64,000 nt of DNA from Macrotis lagotis (taxonomy: Eukaryota > Chordata > Mammalia > Peramelemorphia > Peramelidae). A program made the position numbers and the translations under genes. Under the pieces are notes generated by a model, which saw only the letters and a program-made list of their open reading frames with translations, made no database searches and was not told the DNA's origin. The stretch is taken from positions 192,538,722-192,602,721 of the forward strand of contig NC_133665.1 in NCBI RefSeq assembly GCF_037893015.1. Reading direction: 5' to 3'. Shown one piece after another: positions 36,890 to 49,194 of the stretch (its first letter is position 1; each line of letters begins with the position of its first letter).

Positions 36890-37450
36890 GCTTCTCAATG
36901 TCACTTCTGCCCCGCTCAAGGTTCCTTAGACCAGCTTTGTCTTCTCCCACAGACTCCCTAGAACAACGGCCACCCCTGGCACCAGTGCTGAGGGCACACT
37001 CCTCCCTGCCGCTTACCCCGGGTCAGGAGGTGTGGACTCCCCACGTATGGAGGGGGCTGATTCCACTGTTTCCCTCAGTGGCCACTTCCAGCCCCTCCTT
37101 CTACCTCCATGTTTCCCTTCACCACCATCACATAGCCAGTTCTCAATGAGGGCACCTTCTGACCCTCAGGCCATCTTCCCACCCTTCTTAAGGAGGTTCC
37201 TGTCCCAGCCTCATCCTCAGGGACTTCAATTAACAGATCACCATCCCCTCAAACAGCCGGACCTCCCAGTTCATCCACGTTCACAGCGACCTACATTATT
37301 ATGCCACCTCAGCCACCCAGAGGGATGATGCCACCCTTGGCCCCACCATTATGGAGAATGGAGGCAAAGCCTCCTCTTCCATGATTAAGAACTCTCCACT
37401 TCCTCTGTCTAATCACAACCTACCTTCTGCCTTCCACTTTCACTCTCTCA
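36890..37450 (+). repeat. L2-type LINE relic (endonuclease region)
   Basis: The string ctcatcctcagggacttcaa followed by a coding-like but broken run resembles the conserved GDFN block of CR1/L2 endonucleases. It is badly mutated and inactive. Confidence 0.4.
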
Positions 37451-40430
37451 GCCTCAGTCTGGGAGCCCCCGATGATCCTCTTGTCCCCTAAATTCCTCAG
37501 TGCTCCCCCTCCCCAGATTCATGGACAGCTACGAGAGCCTTCAGAGGCCAGCTTGGCCAAGGTTTTCATTTTACAGAAGAGAAAAGTGAGGTAAGGTGAC
37601 ATGCCCAAGGTCTTCGCACTTGGGCCTGTGGCTTCTCTCTAAGACTAACCAATAGCTATCTGCCTCAGTACAGTGGGTAGTTCTCAAAGTAGGGGCATGT
37701 GGGAGGGAAGGGGCCAGCTGGGAGCTCCCAACTCAACACTATTTTCATTATAATACCAGGAGGGTTCAGCTTCTATGAAGTACCTTTGATAGATTCAACA
37801 TATAGAAAGAAAAGCCATTGGGGGGGGGCCTTAGTTATTTGGGGAGCCTAAAGGGTTTGACTGCTGGAATAGTGAATTCTGCCTTTCTGAAATTTTAGCA
37901 ATTTGGTATGACCTTGGAGAAGTCACTTGTCCTTACTGAGATTCAACAGATTCAGCTGTAAAATGAGAGGGGCTAGACTGAAGGACCTCCGAGGCCCTTG
38001 CCAGCTCCGGGCCTTTTGTTTTCTTTTCCTAGATCAGTGAGGCCCAAGGTTTAACATTGGGAAGGCCTTGGAGCCCAGGTATGGACTGATGTGGGCTGAG
38101 GGGGGTGGAGATTGGGCCCAAGGGAGAGTCGGGGGCTGGAGCAGGAGAGACTGCAGAGTCCTCTGTCCAGAGGGGCAACTGAAGAGAGAGGAGGGGTCCC
38201 AGGCAAAGTTTTGGGGGTCACTTTTGGGGTCTGCTCTGGGGAAATTGTCTCCCACCAAGGGTTCCTCAAGCAGCAAAGTCCCTCTGCCTTGGGGGCTTCA
38301 GATTCGAATCCTGAATCCTAATCCAGCCTGGGTTTGACCAGGGAATGGTCCCCCCCACCCCCACCCAGAAGCTGGTTTAAAGAGAGGCAGAGAAAGAAGC
38401 TCATTCTTCCATCATGGAACTATTTGTAGCAGGGGAGAGGAAGGAACTGGGAGGGGGCCTCAAGGAACCCAGGAGATGGAGAGCAACATGGGGCTGTTAG
38501 GAGACAAAGGGGGAGGCAGGGAGGTCCAGGGCACCAGTGACAAGGACCAACTGGGTGGCTGTGCTAAGTGACCTCCCTGGGAAGGTGGGACTCAGTGGCC
38601 AGGGGGCTCCTCCCCAGATTGGTGATAGGTAGGTGCTCTCAGGGGGCCATTATTGGCCCCCCCATGAGGAGCACTTACATGTGATACGTGGTGGGGAACC
38701 AGCCCACCTCCTTGGAATGGGTAAGCCCAGGGCCCCTCCGGGAGAGCAGGTGTGTGCATACATACACCTGGTGGGGCGTGGGGATGGGCGGAAGGGGCAA
38801 AGCCACCAAACAGAAGCTTCTGCTGCAAGTTGAGTCCCTTGTTAAAAAGGAAAAAAACAAGCCTGGGGTGGGGGAGAGAAGAAGAAAGGGTCCCTCTCCA
38901 GGCCACGACCCCACTCTGTAGACCAGGCTGAAGTTTAATCTCCTTGTTCAAGGACATCACTGTTTACTTTTCAAGTGAAAAGAACCTTCCTTTCTAACTC
39001 CTGTTCACTGAGGGCTAATAATAGGATCTGTACAGCCCATTTCCATGTGGACTAGTTAACTGTTTAGGAATGGAGAGACTGGGTGGAAGCCTCCTTCTGC
39101 TGTGTGACCTTGGGCAAGTCCCTTCTCTGGGCACCAGTGTTGGCTCACCTCAGGATGCAGAGGCCAACCTGCATCTCCACATCAGAGAGAGGACCAGTGA
39201 TGAGACTCACCACCCTGTCCCCAGAAAGACTTGCAATGCCAACTGCTTGGGGATAGGCCAATGTGGGAAACGTCCTGCTGGAGGGCACCATATTGGGGGG
39301 GAGGGGTTTCCACAGCTACTGTCCAGATGGGAAGGGGGTGGAGTTGGAAGGAGAGAAATTGAATGAGTGTTGATTTTTTAAATTTAAAGAGATTAAAGAT
39401 AAACCAAGTGAGGGGTTGGACTTCATGCTTTCTAAGATTCTCTGCAAATCTAGAATTCTATAATCGTGCCTGGGTTCCCTGGGGCTGATCATGGTTCCTA
39501 GGGCACTGTGGTCTGCAAAGCACTTTATTTACCTTTTCTCTTCCATTTCCTCATAATAAACATGTGAGTACATAGGACATGAACTAACACCCCATTTTAG
39601 GGATGGGGAAACTGAGTCTCAGAGAGGTTAAGGGGCAGGATTGGAATCCAGGTCTTGTCTGACTCCAAAGCCATTAGGACCTCAGCTGAGGCCCAGAAGC
39701 CTACAAAGGGCAGAGTAACTGGAGTTCTAAAGATCTGGGGTTAGGGGTGAGAAAAGTGGGGGCACCTTGTTTGGGGGGGGAAGAGAAGATGCAATAATGA
39801 AGCCCCTGCTCGAGCTTTATAAGGCCCCACTGGCTCTTCCCCCCCAACTCTGGTTTCACTTTTAAGGGGCGTTGGTTCAGTGAACGACTGAGCCCAGTGG
39901 GGATCATTGGGCTAGAGGGTGTGATCTGTGACTAACGTCTCTGACTCGACGACGACGGGCTCCCCTAGATGAGTCAGGGGCCAGCTGTGCCTAAGCTCTA
40001 GTCAGGGCTTGCTGGGCTGTCTTTTTTAGGGTGAGCTTGAGCAAAGTTGGAGTAGAACGTTGCAGGTCATGGAGATTAGAGTTGAGTCCATTAAGTCCAA
40101 TAAGGCCCTCATTTTAGATAGAAATGGAGACTGAAAGACATCAAGTAATGAGTCCATTGTCATCCAGCTAGTGAGTGTCTGAGTGGAATTTGAACCTGGG
40201 TCCCAACTCCAGTTTCAACTCTCTATCCCTCACATCACCTCCTGACCGAAAAATGCTGATGGGTCAAGTTTTCTCAGGTCCTTGGAGTGCTGGGGGCTCT
40301 TGGCTGCCTTCACTCAGACAGCTATGTTCCTCTGCATCAGTGGTTATCTGGACAGCCTGGACCGTGTGGTGTCTTGGTTACGATGAGCACAGTGACCCCC
40401 CACTTGGGATGAAGCTTATGGGAAGACAGT
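37451..40430. other. Intergenic region with MIR relics
   Basis: MIR-type copies lie at about 37540-37620 (-), 37880-38010 (+), 39585-39690 (-) and 40095-40235 (-; cagctagtgagtgtctgag and gaatttgaacctggg). No exon was recognised in the rest. Confidence 0.55.
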
Positions 40431-40439
40431 TGGAGGGAG

Positions 40440-40800
40440 GTTTGAATGATGAAGCTGCTCAAGGAGGACTACGAGGACTTCCTTGCAGCTCTCTTCACAC
40501 TCTGTGGTCCGACCAAGCTGATGTGTTCCCCATTTCTCACATGCTCTTCTCCATGCCCAGACCTTTGGAATTCATACATTTCTTCTTCTCTATCAGCTCT
40601 CAGGGCCCTTAGACTCCTTCAAGGCTCAGTTCAAACCTCCCTCATAACATAGCTCTTGCTTCCCAAATTTATTTTCGATACTTTCCATCCCTCTGGGCTT
40701 CCCTTGTGTCTCTTGAAGGGTGAGCCCCTGAAGGGTGGAGACTGCTCGGGTTTTGTCCTTGCACTCCTAGCCCCTGGTTTGATTCCTGTAGGTAATAGGG
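40440..40800 (+). repeat. L2 3' region
   Basis: It contains ttcaaggctcagttcaaac, tagctcttgcttccc, and gtgagcccctgaagggtgg followed by ttgcactcctagcccctgg, the layout of an L2 3' end. Confidence 0.6.
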
Positions 40801-40959
40801 GTGGTGGACTGCTGCTATCTGCTCCTTGGGGTGCCACGTATGACTACAAGCTTCCTTTCATTCAAATGGCATGCCCCACCAGACCACCCTCGAGAAGGGA
40901 GGAATGCTCTCCCTTCCTGGGGTCATGAAGGCAGTGATGAACACAGGGAGCTGGGAATG

Positions 40960-41225
40960 ATGTTCTGTCACCCTGTTCTCAGAAAATGGTGGGGAGAGGC
41001 CCCAATTAGCTCTCTGGCAGGTATTGTGCTGCTGAAGCTTTGACCTAGCTAGACTGCAATTGCATCCAATCTATCGTTCGTTAAATAAGGAGAGGAATGC
41101 TTTAATTAGTCCCAGGGCCGCCATTAGAAAGCAGAAAAACAACCTTCACGCTGTCTGACAGCCAATACAAGGTTTAATAAGCCGGGAAGGGGGGCGCCAG
41201 ATCCCGGGATTCTTTGGGTGCCCAG
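40960..41225. promoter_or_regulatory. Candidate conserved non-coding element
   Basis: This segment is free of recognisable repeats and rich in AT homeobox-like words (caattagctc, tttaattagtcc, ccaatctatcg). It has no open frame and differs in texture from its surroundings. It could be an enhancer. Conservation itself was not tested. Confidence 0.3.
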
Positions 41226-41525
41226 AAAAACATCAAGAACGCCCCTCTTCAAAGTCAGTGACTGCCTAGTGAGTGGCTGCTCTGTGTTCAAGAACTGAGG
41301 AAGACAGAAAGCTTGGAAAGAGTCCAGACCTGCAGCTATGAGGCCTGAATCCTAGCTCTGCCTGCACGAGGCAGGCCAAGTCATGAAGATGTCCAGCCTC
41401 CTCCTGTGTGAAGTGGAAGGACTAGATGGGATGACCTCGGAGGCCCCCTTCAGCTCTACATGTCCTGGTCCTTGGACAGAAACGAGAATCTCAGCAGCCT
41501 GCAATTGGAGGATTCCATTCTGACC

Positions 41526-42295
41526 AGAAATTATCCCAAGATGATGAATAAATCTGCCTTACAGGAATGTTGGAGCTGACTCTCTTTTTGGAATAAGGTG
41601 ACATCTGCCTTTCTGCGAGCCTCTGGAACCTGCCTCCACCACCGCCATTCTCCATGATGGTTCCAAAATCCCCGAGAGTGGTTTATCAGTCCCACGGCCA
41701 GATCTGTTGGGACCCAGGAAAGAACTCCTTGAGGACATCCCCACATGGAGCAGTAGCTCCTCATTACGCATGTGCACCAATTCCTCCCCATTTAATTTAA
41801 TAAACTTCTATTTAGTACCTACAACAAACAGCCAACTCCATACAAATCAAAAGCTTCTTCCTTTCCAGTCCTTGGCAGAGAAAGAAGCAGCATTTCCCTT
41901 TGTGTCCCCAGACTTTCATTCTTGAATATCTACCATCTCTTCTAGGTCACCTTTTCCTAGAGACTCAAGGCCTTTCCTCCACTTTCTCTGAAATCTGCTC
42001 TCCCCCAAAGCAGAGGGGTGTTCAGGGTTTGACTTTCCTCTCCTTCAGTCAAAGTTCTAAAAACCAGAGTCATCTGCCTTTTAGGCCTTCCCTGTTCAAT
42101 CAGATCCAGAACAGATTTTCCTCTTGTTGCTTTGTCCACTTCTTGAAGGATAAAAAGATCACCAAGGCATGCCATGACATTCAATGAGCTGTTCTATATT
42201 TGGGCAGAGTCAGAGCTCCAGAAATTACTCCAAGATGATGAAGTAAATCCTGAAGGTGGAGGAGCCTTACAGGAATGTTGGAGCTGACTCTTTCC
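41526..42295 (+). repeat. Pair of local direct repeats
   Basis: Copy A (41526-41586) and copy B (42219-42295) share agaaatta, then ccaagatgatgaa and the long block ccttacaggaatgttggagc tgactct. Copy B has an extra 12-base segment. The roughly 630 bp between them is unique. The origin is unknown: an old duplication or two fragments of one repeat. Confidence 0.7.
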
Positions 42296-42639
42296 CCTCT
42301 TAATACACCATTACTAATGCTTAATTAGAGGACATAGACTCAGTGCTCCTTCAGCACAGTGGGGCTCCTTTTCTGCTAAAAACAGACTCTTAGCATAACT
42401 CTGGGATCCCCCGAGGCAGACCAAGCAATCTGCTGACTTTCCTGGGGAACAGCAGGGGCCCACTGGTGGTATTGCAGATGTCCCTTCTCTTTTCGGGCCC
42501 TCAGTTTCTCATCTGTGGAAGGAGAGTATTCTCTGAGTCCCTTTCTCTTAATGGGTTTCACTTTCCCTCCCTGTGAAGTGAGAATTTTAAATGACATGAC
42601 CTCTGCCAGTTCCACCCCAGGGGATGCCCATTGCCTCCA

Positions 42640-42780
42640 CATTTGCCATTGATCAGTAAGTGCGAATGATTACTCTCTAGCCATAGGAGAGCAGCGATTG
42701 TTTTCATTCTTTGTTATTGCTACCCCAGGGTTCGGTGTCTGGCAAACTGTAGGGGCTCAATAAATGCTTCTTCATTGAAG
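42640..42780 (+). repeat. L2 3' end
   Basis: It contains ctaccccagggttcggtgtc, tggcaaactgtaggggctc and the classical ending aataaatgcttcttcattg. Confidence 0.65.
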
Positions 42781-43095
42781 GAAGGAAGCCTGCATTTATT
42801 AAATGCTTAAACTGTCTCAGCCACTGCACTGACAGTTCAGGATACAAATATTAGCCACAAGGGCCAGCCCTCAAGGAGCCTCCATTCTAACGGAAGAAGA
42901 CAACATACAAAAGGCTTCAGAAAGAAGGAGATGGAAGTACGTGGAGCAGATCATGGCTCTGAGGTCAGGAAGTGAAGGCAGAAGGAGAATGAAGGCAAGA
43001 TAACTTCAATCCTTTCACCAAGAAGCATGAGGGAAGGGCACAGGCCTTATGCAGCAAACTCCGGGGTGAGTGGGCCACAGGGATGAGAGACTGTT
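42781..43095 (+). repeat. Family A repeat, partial
   Basis: It starts tttattaaatgcttaaactg, then gccctcaaggagcctccatt and tctaacggaagaagacaac, matching the 5' blocks of the copy at 50150. Confidence 0.6.
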
Positions 43096-46000
43096 CCACT
43101 CAGAAGCGTTGAGTCTTTGAGGAATACTCATGGAGATGTCTCCAACTTGACTAGGAAATTCTGCTCCCAGGTTCTTGCCTAGGTCATAGGATTATAGCTT
43201 TAGAGAAGGATCTTACAGAGAAGTGTGTCCAACCCCCAAAGATGAGAAAACAGTCCTGGAGAGATGCGGTGATCTTCCCAAGACTACACAGATCACAGGG
43301 AGCAGAGCCAGGACTCCCATTTCATGTCTTCCATTATATACTCTGTCCCAAAGAAGAGAAACTCGGGTGGGTAGAGGAGGCATGGCAAACTCAGCCCCCC
43401 AGGCAGCTGTCTTTCATCACATCACTGTTTGCCTAGACTGGCCAATAGGGGGCATAAATGGTGTCCTTATAGGAGACGAGAACAAAGCCTATACTAACAG
43501 GCCCTGCGGTCGGCCCAGCCTAACTTGGTGGAGAAAGCACAGCATTCAGGTGCAGGGAGTTCTAGCCTCATATACTTAGATGTGTTATCCCTAACAAGTT
43601 CCAACCCCTCTGAGCCTCAGTTCCTTTCTCTGCAAAATAGAGATGACAAAATGTTTCTGTTTCAGGCTAGTCCCAAGGTTCAAGAGAAAGTACTCTACAA
43701 CTTTGAACGTGTTACATACATGCCAGCCTCAATTACTTGTTATCGTCACTTTTCTCTTGTCTTTTTATAGGGATGGAGGTCATGCAGGCCAGTCCCTCCC
43801 CTTGAGATTACCCTGTCATAGTCAATGTTCTGCAGACTACTGCCTGGGTGGAAAACCACAACCGAAGTGCTTTTTGTGGGTGAATAAAAGTGTGGCTGTA
43901 TTGTCCTCTATCTGACATCCTTTAGCTTAGAAGGGGATTTATCACCCCCATTTGATGGAGAAAAGGAATTGAGTCTCAGAGAGTTGAAGGGGTCCCCCAG
44001 CTTCTGTGTGAACACAGGTCTGTTGGCCAAGGGAACATCAGAACCACAATTAGCAAGGAGACAACCTTCACCTTCCTCTGCTTTCACTCTGGTGGAGGAA
44101 GGAAGGACTAGCCCAAGGCCCTGGGGGCCCTGGGCAAGGTTCCCATTTTACTCAGGGACAAAGACTCTAGGGCTGAATGATCCCTCTTGATAAAGTGTTT
44201 CTTCTTTTGAAAGGTTGGCCTATAGTCAAGAGAAGGAAGGGCTGGGAAAGGAGGAGGGGGCTGATCTAGCTCCGAGGCTTGAGGAGGCTAGCGTGCCCAC
44301 CCAGAGTCCAGGAAGAGATTCCCTCTGAAGGAGATTTCTATTGAGTAACATCCTGCAGAGAGGATGGAGAAGTCAAAGGCAAGTCACTGAGGGAAGTTTC
44401 AATGGACAGTCACTGCCTGCCCACGGAGGCTTTTCAGAAAGACTTATTTTGGACAGCATGAACCTGGCTTTGTTTGCTCTGTTGAATGAGAAGAAAAGGA
44501 GGTGGGGAGAATGGGCTGAGAACACTTAAGCCAGCCCAGGCCTCCATCTGGCACTCCCTGGCCTTAGCAGGGTCACAGATAATTCACCAACTAGCTCCCG
44601 GCAAAGGACTGCCCCTGTTTTTTCCAACTGAGGATCAGACTGCTAACTTCACAGGTGATAGGTTTCCATGAGAGAGACTAACAGTTATCTTAGATGAGTG
44701 TGGGTGATGGGTGTACAAAAGGGGGAGCTCCCCCAGAATGGCAAACCTGACCTGCTGCTCAAGGGCTGGGGCAGCTTAGAAACTGGGGCATTTCTGACCC
44801 AAGTTCCACCTCATCCAAGGACAAGGGGAGGGGGTGAGCTCAGCTCTCTGCTGTGGGGTCCCTCACACATCAGGAAGTCTGGAGACCAGCAAGCAACCCC
44901 TCAGGGTCCTTGGTACTTAACGGGCTACGTCTTGTTATCAATGCTCTCTCTCATTCCACTCCCTGCGTCTTCCAAGCAGAGTTGACCTGCTCCAGGCCCC
45001 CAGGCCACTGAAGGCATGACATCATCCCTGGCCCCGAATCCAGGCCTGGCCGCTCTCTGCTTCCCACCAATAGGAGCCTGGCTGGCAAGGAGAAAAAGGT
45101 CTTTGTGAATAGGAAGGCTGGAAGTCTCCATTCAGCCATCACTGAGAAGAGGAAATAGCCACAAGCAACCAGCCTACTGGAAAAGATGTGGACAGGCCTT
45201 CCTCTGAGGCTTCTAGGGACCTTTCTCCAAATCAGGATGTGGGAAAGGGGATCATCTGAGCGTCCAGAAGCTTGGTAAATGAAGTGGTGTGCAGCCCGGG
45301 TCACAAGGTTTGGGGGTACAGGGCCCAGAGTCTGAAGCCCCATCTCAGACACTTCCTGACTGGGTGATCTTGGGGACATCACTCCACCTGCCTGTGCAAG
45401 GCAGTGCAAGTGTTCAGACACTCCATCTCTTGGCCTTTTCACAGATGGGGAAACTAAGGTTCTGGGCTTGATGATTCAGTTCTTCAGAATGTTCTCATCC
45501 TTAGACTATGTTTTTCATCACCTCTTCCCTGGATGAAAAAAGAAGGTGCATGGGGAAAGTCAGAGGGGGAAATTCTACTGGCAGAATAGCTGGGTTTGAG
45601 TCATCTGTGACCGGAGATATTGTGGTGGAACAGATTTTTGCTAATCATGAAAATATTCTGACCTTTAGAAAGTTCCCACATGAAACAATGCTTTTACCAG
45701 AGACTGAATTGGTTCACTTTAAACATTTGGGTGTCTCTCTATAGCATCAGAGGCCCAGGAGCAGAAGAGAGAGAAAAGTGAACTAGGCATCAGGAGGACC
45801 CTGGGCTTGGCCTCCACCTCTGACAGCGCCTGGCCCTGAGGTGGTCCCTGAACTTCTCAGAAATCCGGTAAATGGAATCTGCTGCTGCTGCCCCTTGATT
45901 CAAGGGACTGTCTGGGTGACTCCTGCAGGTTCATCTAGGAGAGCCCTCAGAAATCTTAGAGTTCATTTGGCTTCTTTTTCAGAAGAGTAAACTGAGACCT

Positions 46001-46615
46001 AGGAAAGTTACTCAAGGTCAGACAGGCAGCAGGGGGCAGAAGTACCCTGAACATAGCCCTAGAGCCCAAGCCTCTAAGGTTTCCTGGTTCATCCCCCTCT
46101 GAGGGTTTGAACCCTCTTGGTGGGGCAGATGTGAATTTTGTCCAGAGATGGGTCAGAAGCAAAATTGCTCCTTTGGCCCTCGGACCCCTCCCAGGGGTGG
46201 ATTCACCTGTGAATCCTCTCCTGGTCTTTTTTCTGATGGAAGTTTCCCCAACAATTCAAAGCCAGAGAAGGAAAGATGACACAAGGCCCCAGGTCACCCG
46301 ACTGGTTTTTCTAGTGGGCCCAGGGCCTAGAAGACAGCCAGCCCTGGTAGTCCAGGAAGGTTTTTATAAAAGTGAAGCCAGGCAGTTAGCTGAGGCCCAT
46401 AAACACCATGACTGGACCTTTGAAGTGGCCTGACTCCATCTCTCTGGCTCCGGCCCCTTCTCTCCTGGGGCTCGGTGCGGGAGGGGGCTGACTCTGGAGC
46501 CGTCTCCAAGTCTCCAGCTGACAATACTATTCTCCAAGGGAGGGTGATGACCAGTGCACCGCTGGCCCCAGGGGACAGAAAAGAGGCCACAGAGAAAGGG
46601 AACTAGGTGAGACAG
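43096..46615. other. Intergenic, unique with MIR relics
   Basis: MIR-type relics lie at about 43185-43330 (-), 43550-43660 (+), 45290-45470 (+) and 45955-46085 (-). No exon was recognised. Confidence 0.55.
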
Positions 46616-46619
46616 AATT

Positions 46620-46930
46620 GAGAGTCCTCTCTCATTCTGCAGTTCTAATTAAAACTCATTTCCTGCCCCCCAGACCTTTGTATCCCACTGTCTCCCCCAC
46701 GAGGAATGCACTGTGTCCTTCACTCTCCCACCTTTTAACTGAGACTTTTCCAGATTTCCTCCTCCCCAACCTAAGCCCCAAGTCTCCCCATTATCTTGTA
46801 TCCATCTTCCATGGCTGCCCCGTTAGAATACAAGCTCATCGAGGCCAGCAGCTGTTGCTGGGCCACTTCTTTAGTGTCCATCAATAGCACCTGGCATATG
46901 GCAGACACTCACTGAATCCTAATTGATGGA
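46620..46930 (+). repeat. L2 3' end
   Basis: It includes gttagaatacaagctcatcg, ggccagcagctgttgctggg and caatagcacctggcatatgg, then ctcactgaatcctaattgat, the order of an L2 3' UTR. Confidence 0.7.
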
Positions 46931-47945
46931 AGAAAAGGCTCCGAGGCCTTGTTGCTAAGGAACTTGTGGAGGATTCTTGTTGCCAGGGATGCCATGGGAG
47001 TGAGGCTGCCCAGAGTCAAGGGATGGGCTGGAGGAGCACAGTCTGGCCTTCACAGTCAGTCAACTGCTAAGAGGTGGGCACAGTGTTGTGTGAGGATACA
47101 AAGAAAGACTGAAGCCCCCTCCCTGCCTGCCCACAAAGGGCTTCTGTTCTAATCTCTACAAATAGTGAGATCCAACAATGTTGAAGATTGGCTGTGGGTG
47201 CACTACTCTGTGAGTCGGAGCAGGGGGCAGGGGCCGGGTCCCCTTGGCCTGGCTCAGATTTCTGGAATGGGAACAAGGGGTGACCTACTTTTCACTTTTG
47301 CCTGGGAAACAAAGGGACTTGACTCAGTAGCTGAGATCCAGACCCCTGGGGCTGAGGGGCAGAGCCTCATGCCAGAAAGGAAAGGCAACAGACAAGAAAA
47401 CTGTCACCTGGCCCCAGTTCCAAGACCCCAACCCTTCTTGACACCCCTGCCTGAGGGATCTTCCTAAGGAAAAAAAGGGGGTGCTGGGAAATGAGCCTTT
47501 TGCAGAACTCATTAGTGAAACCTTGCTTATTCGCCTTTTGTCTATCACTTTCTAAAGTCTGGACAGTCAACAAAAAGACAAATTTGTTTGTTTTCCACAA
47601 CCTTCCTGTAATCTCCCTTTTCTGGGCAGATTTCCCACGACTCCCCCTACCTCATCTCAGGATCAAGCTGGCCTGCCTCTAGATGATCCCCACATCCAGG
47701 CTTCCATCTCCTGAAATAAGATTACTATTACTACTATTTTTTTTTACTATTTATTACTATTTAGAGGTTTTCCCATATTGACTTGAAAACATGCTGCTCC
47801 ACCCATTTGAAGACCAAGCTGGGTTCATTTTGGCTTTGTAGACTCCTCTCCCAGAACAGTGCCCAGCCTCTTAATTTCTGTTGAGTTCCATAGCCACATT
47901 TTAAAAAAAATGCTCTAAATCACCAATAATTAGAGAATCAAAACA

Positions 47946-48440
47946 ATCTTTATTGGAACTTTATTTTTCCAATGATATGCAATAGGAGCTTTTCAACATC
48001 CATCCATTTGCAAATTTATGAGTTCCACATTTTTTCTTACCACCTTCTATTCCCTGCTCTCCTCCTCTTGGAAGGAGACAGTTTGATAAATGGACATTCG
48101 TGCTTAGCATATTTACAAAGTAGTTATTTGAATCAGAGAAATTAGGACTAAGGGAAAAGGAAAACCAATGAGATAGGAAGGAACAACACAAGAGAAGTTT
48201 TTAAAATGTGAGCATATTATACATTCGGCTTCTGTGAGGCCCCCCCTCCCCGGATGTGGATGGCATTGTCCATAACAAGCCGCTCAGAGTTGTCCTTCAT
48301 CTGAACTGCTGAGAGGAGCAGCATCCACCTTAGCTGATCAACTCACAATGTTGTTAACGTGTATACATCGTTCTCTTGGTTCTACTCCCGTTGCTCAGCA
48401 TCAGTTCATGTAATTCTTTCCATGTTTCTTTAAAGTCCAA
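47946..48440 (-). repeat. L1 3' end nested in another L1
   Basis: Read on the minus strand: attacatgaactgatgctga, then actgtctccttccaagagga, and the tail ggaaaaataaagttccaata at the left edge. The flanks gaatcaaaacaa and gaaaatcaactt may be remains of a target duplication. Confidence 0.7.
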
Positions 48441-48675
48441 TCACTCATGGTGAAAATCAACTTAAAAAACCACCTCACACCTATCAGATTGGCTTGCATG
48501 ACCAAAAAGAAAATGACAAATGATGGAGGGGTGGGGAAAATAGGGACACTATTACACTGTTGGTGGAGTTGTGAATTGATCCAACCATTCTGGAAAGCAA
48601 TTTGGAACTATGCCCAAAGGGCAATAAAACTATGATTTGATTCAGCAATACCACTATTAGGGCTACACTACAAAG

Positions 48676-48748
48676 AGAAAAAAAGGAGAAAGAAAAAAAA
48701 GAAAGAGGAGAAGGAAGAGGAGGAGGAGGAGGAGGAAAAGAAGAAGAG
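48676..48748 (+). repeat. GA/GGA-rich simple repeat
   Basis: A purine-only tract with about six consecutive GGA units, inside the L1 3' region. Confidence 0.85.
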
Positions 48749-49194
48749 AGTCCACCTGGGAAGACTTGTATGAACTGCTACAAAGTGAAGTGAGCAGAAC
48801 CAGGAGAGCAGTGTATACAGTAACAGCAAAAACTGTGAAGATCATCAGGTTTGAAAAACTTAGCACCTCTAAACAATACAGTGCTCCACCACACCTCTAA
48901 AGGGCTCATGATAAAATACGCCACCCACCTGCAGGTAGAGAACTGAAGGACTGAAGATCGAAGCATATTTTGCTCTTGTCCTCCTTCCTCCCTCCCTCCC
49001 TTCCCCAGTCCCTCCTTTTCCTCCTTTCTATCATGGCAAATGCAGAGATTTCTTTTGGACAACTCTCCGTATTTATACTTGGCTTGGTTTTTCTTGCCTT
49101 CGTAGTAGGTTGGGGAGAGAGAAAGAGTAGGAGAGAATTTGGAACTAAAAAGAAAAAAAAACTGAATTAAAAAAAAATTTTAGTTGAATTGAGC

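Larger units (their letters stand above)
32490..36890. other. Intergenic region with scattered repeats
   Basis: Contents: SINE fragment about 32930-33035 (+), an orphan minus-strand frame 33844-34170 (see findings), MIR about 34795-34960 (+), a TG-rich microsatellite and a minus-strand SINE about 36055-36180. No gene was recognised. Confidence 0.55.
47900..49190 (+). repeat. L1 3' region split by a second insertion
   Basis: The left piece (47900-47945, atgctctaaatcacca-aataattagag) and the right piece (about 48441-49190, accacctcacacctatcaga, then gacactattacactgttggt and agtgaagtgagcagaaccag) are consecutive parts of one + strand L1 3' region. The right end has an A-rich tail near 49150-49190. 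A GA-rich microsatellite interrupts it at 48676-48748. Confidence 0.75.

Noticed and set aside
38034..38337. Open frames on both strands near 38.1 kb
   Set aside because: Short, overlapping, GC-driven and without recognisable motifs.
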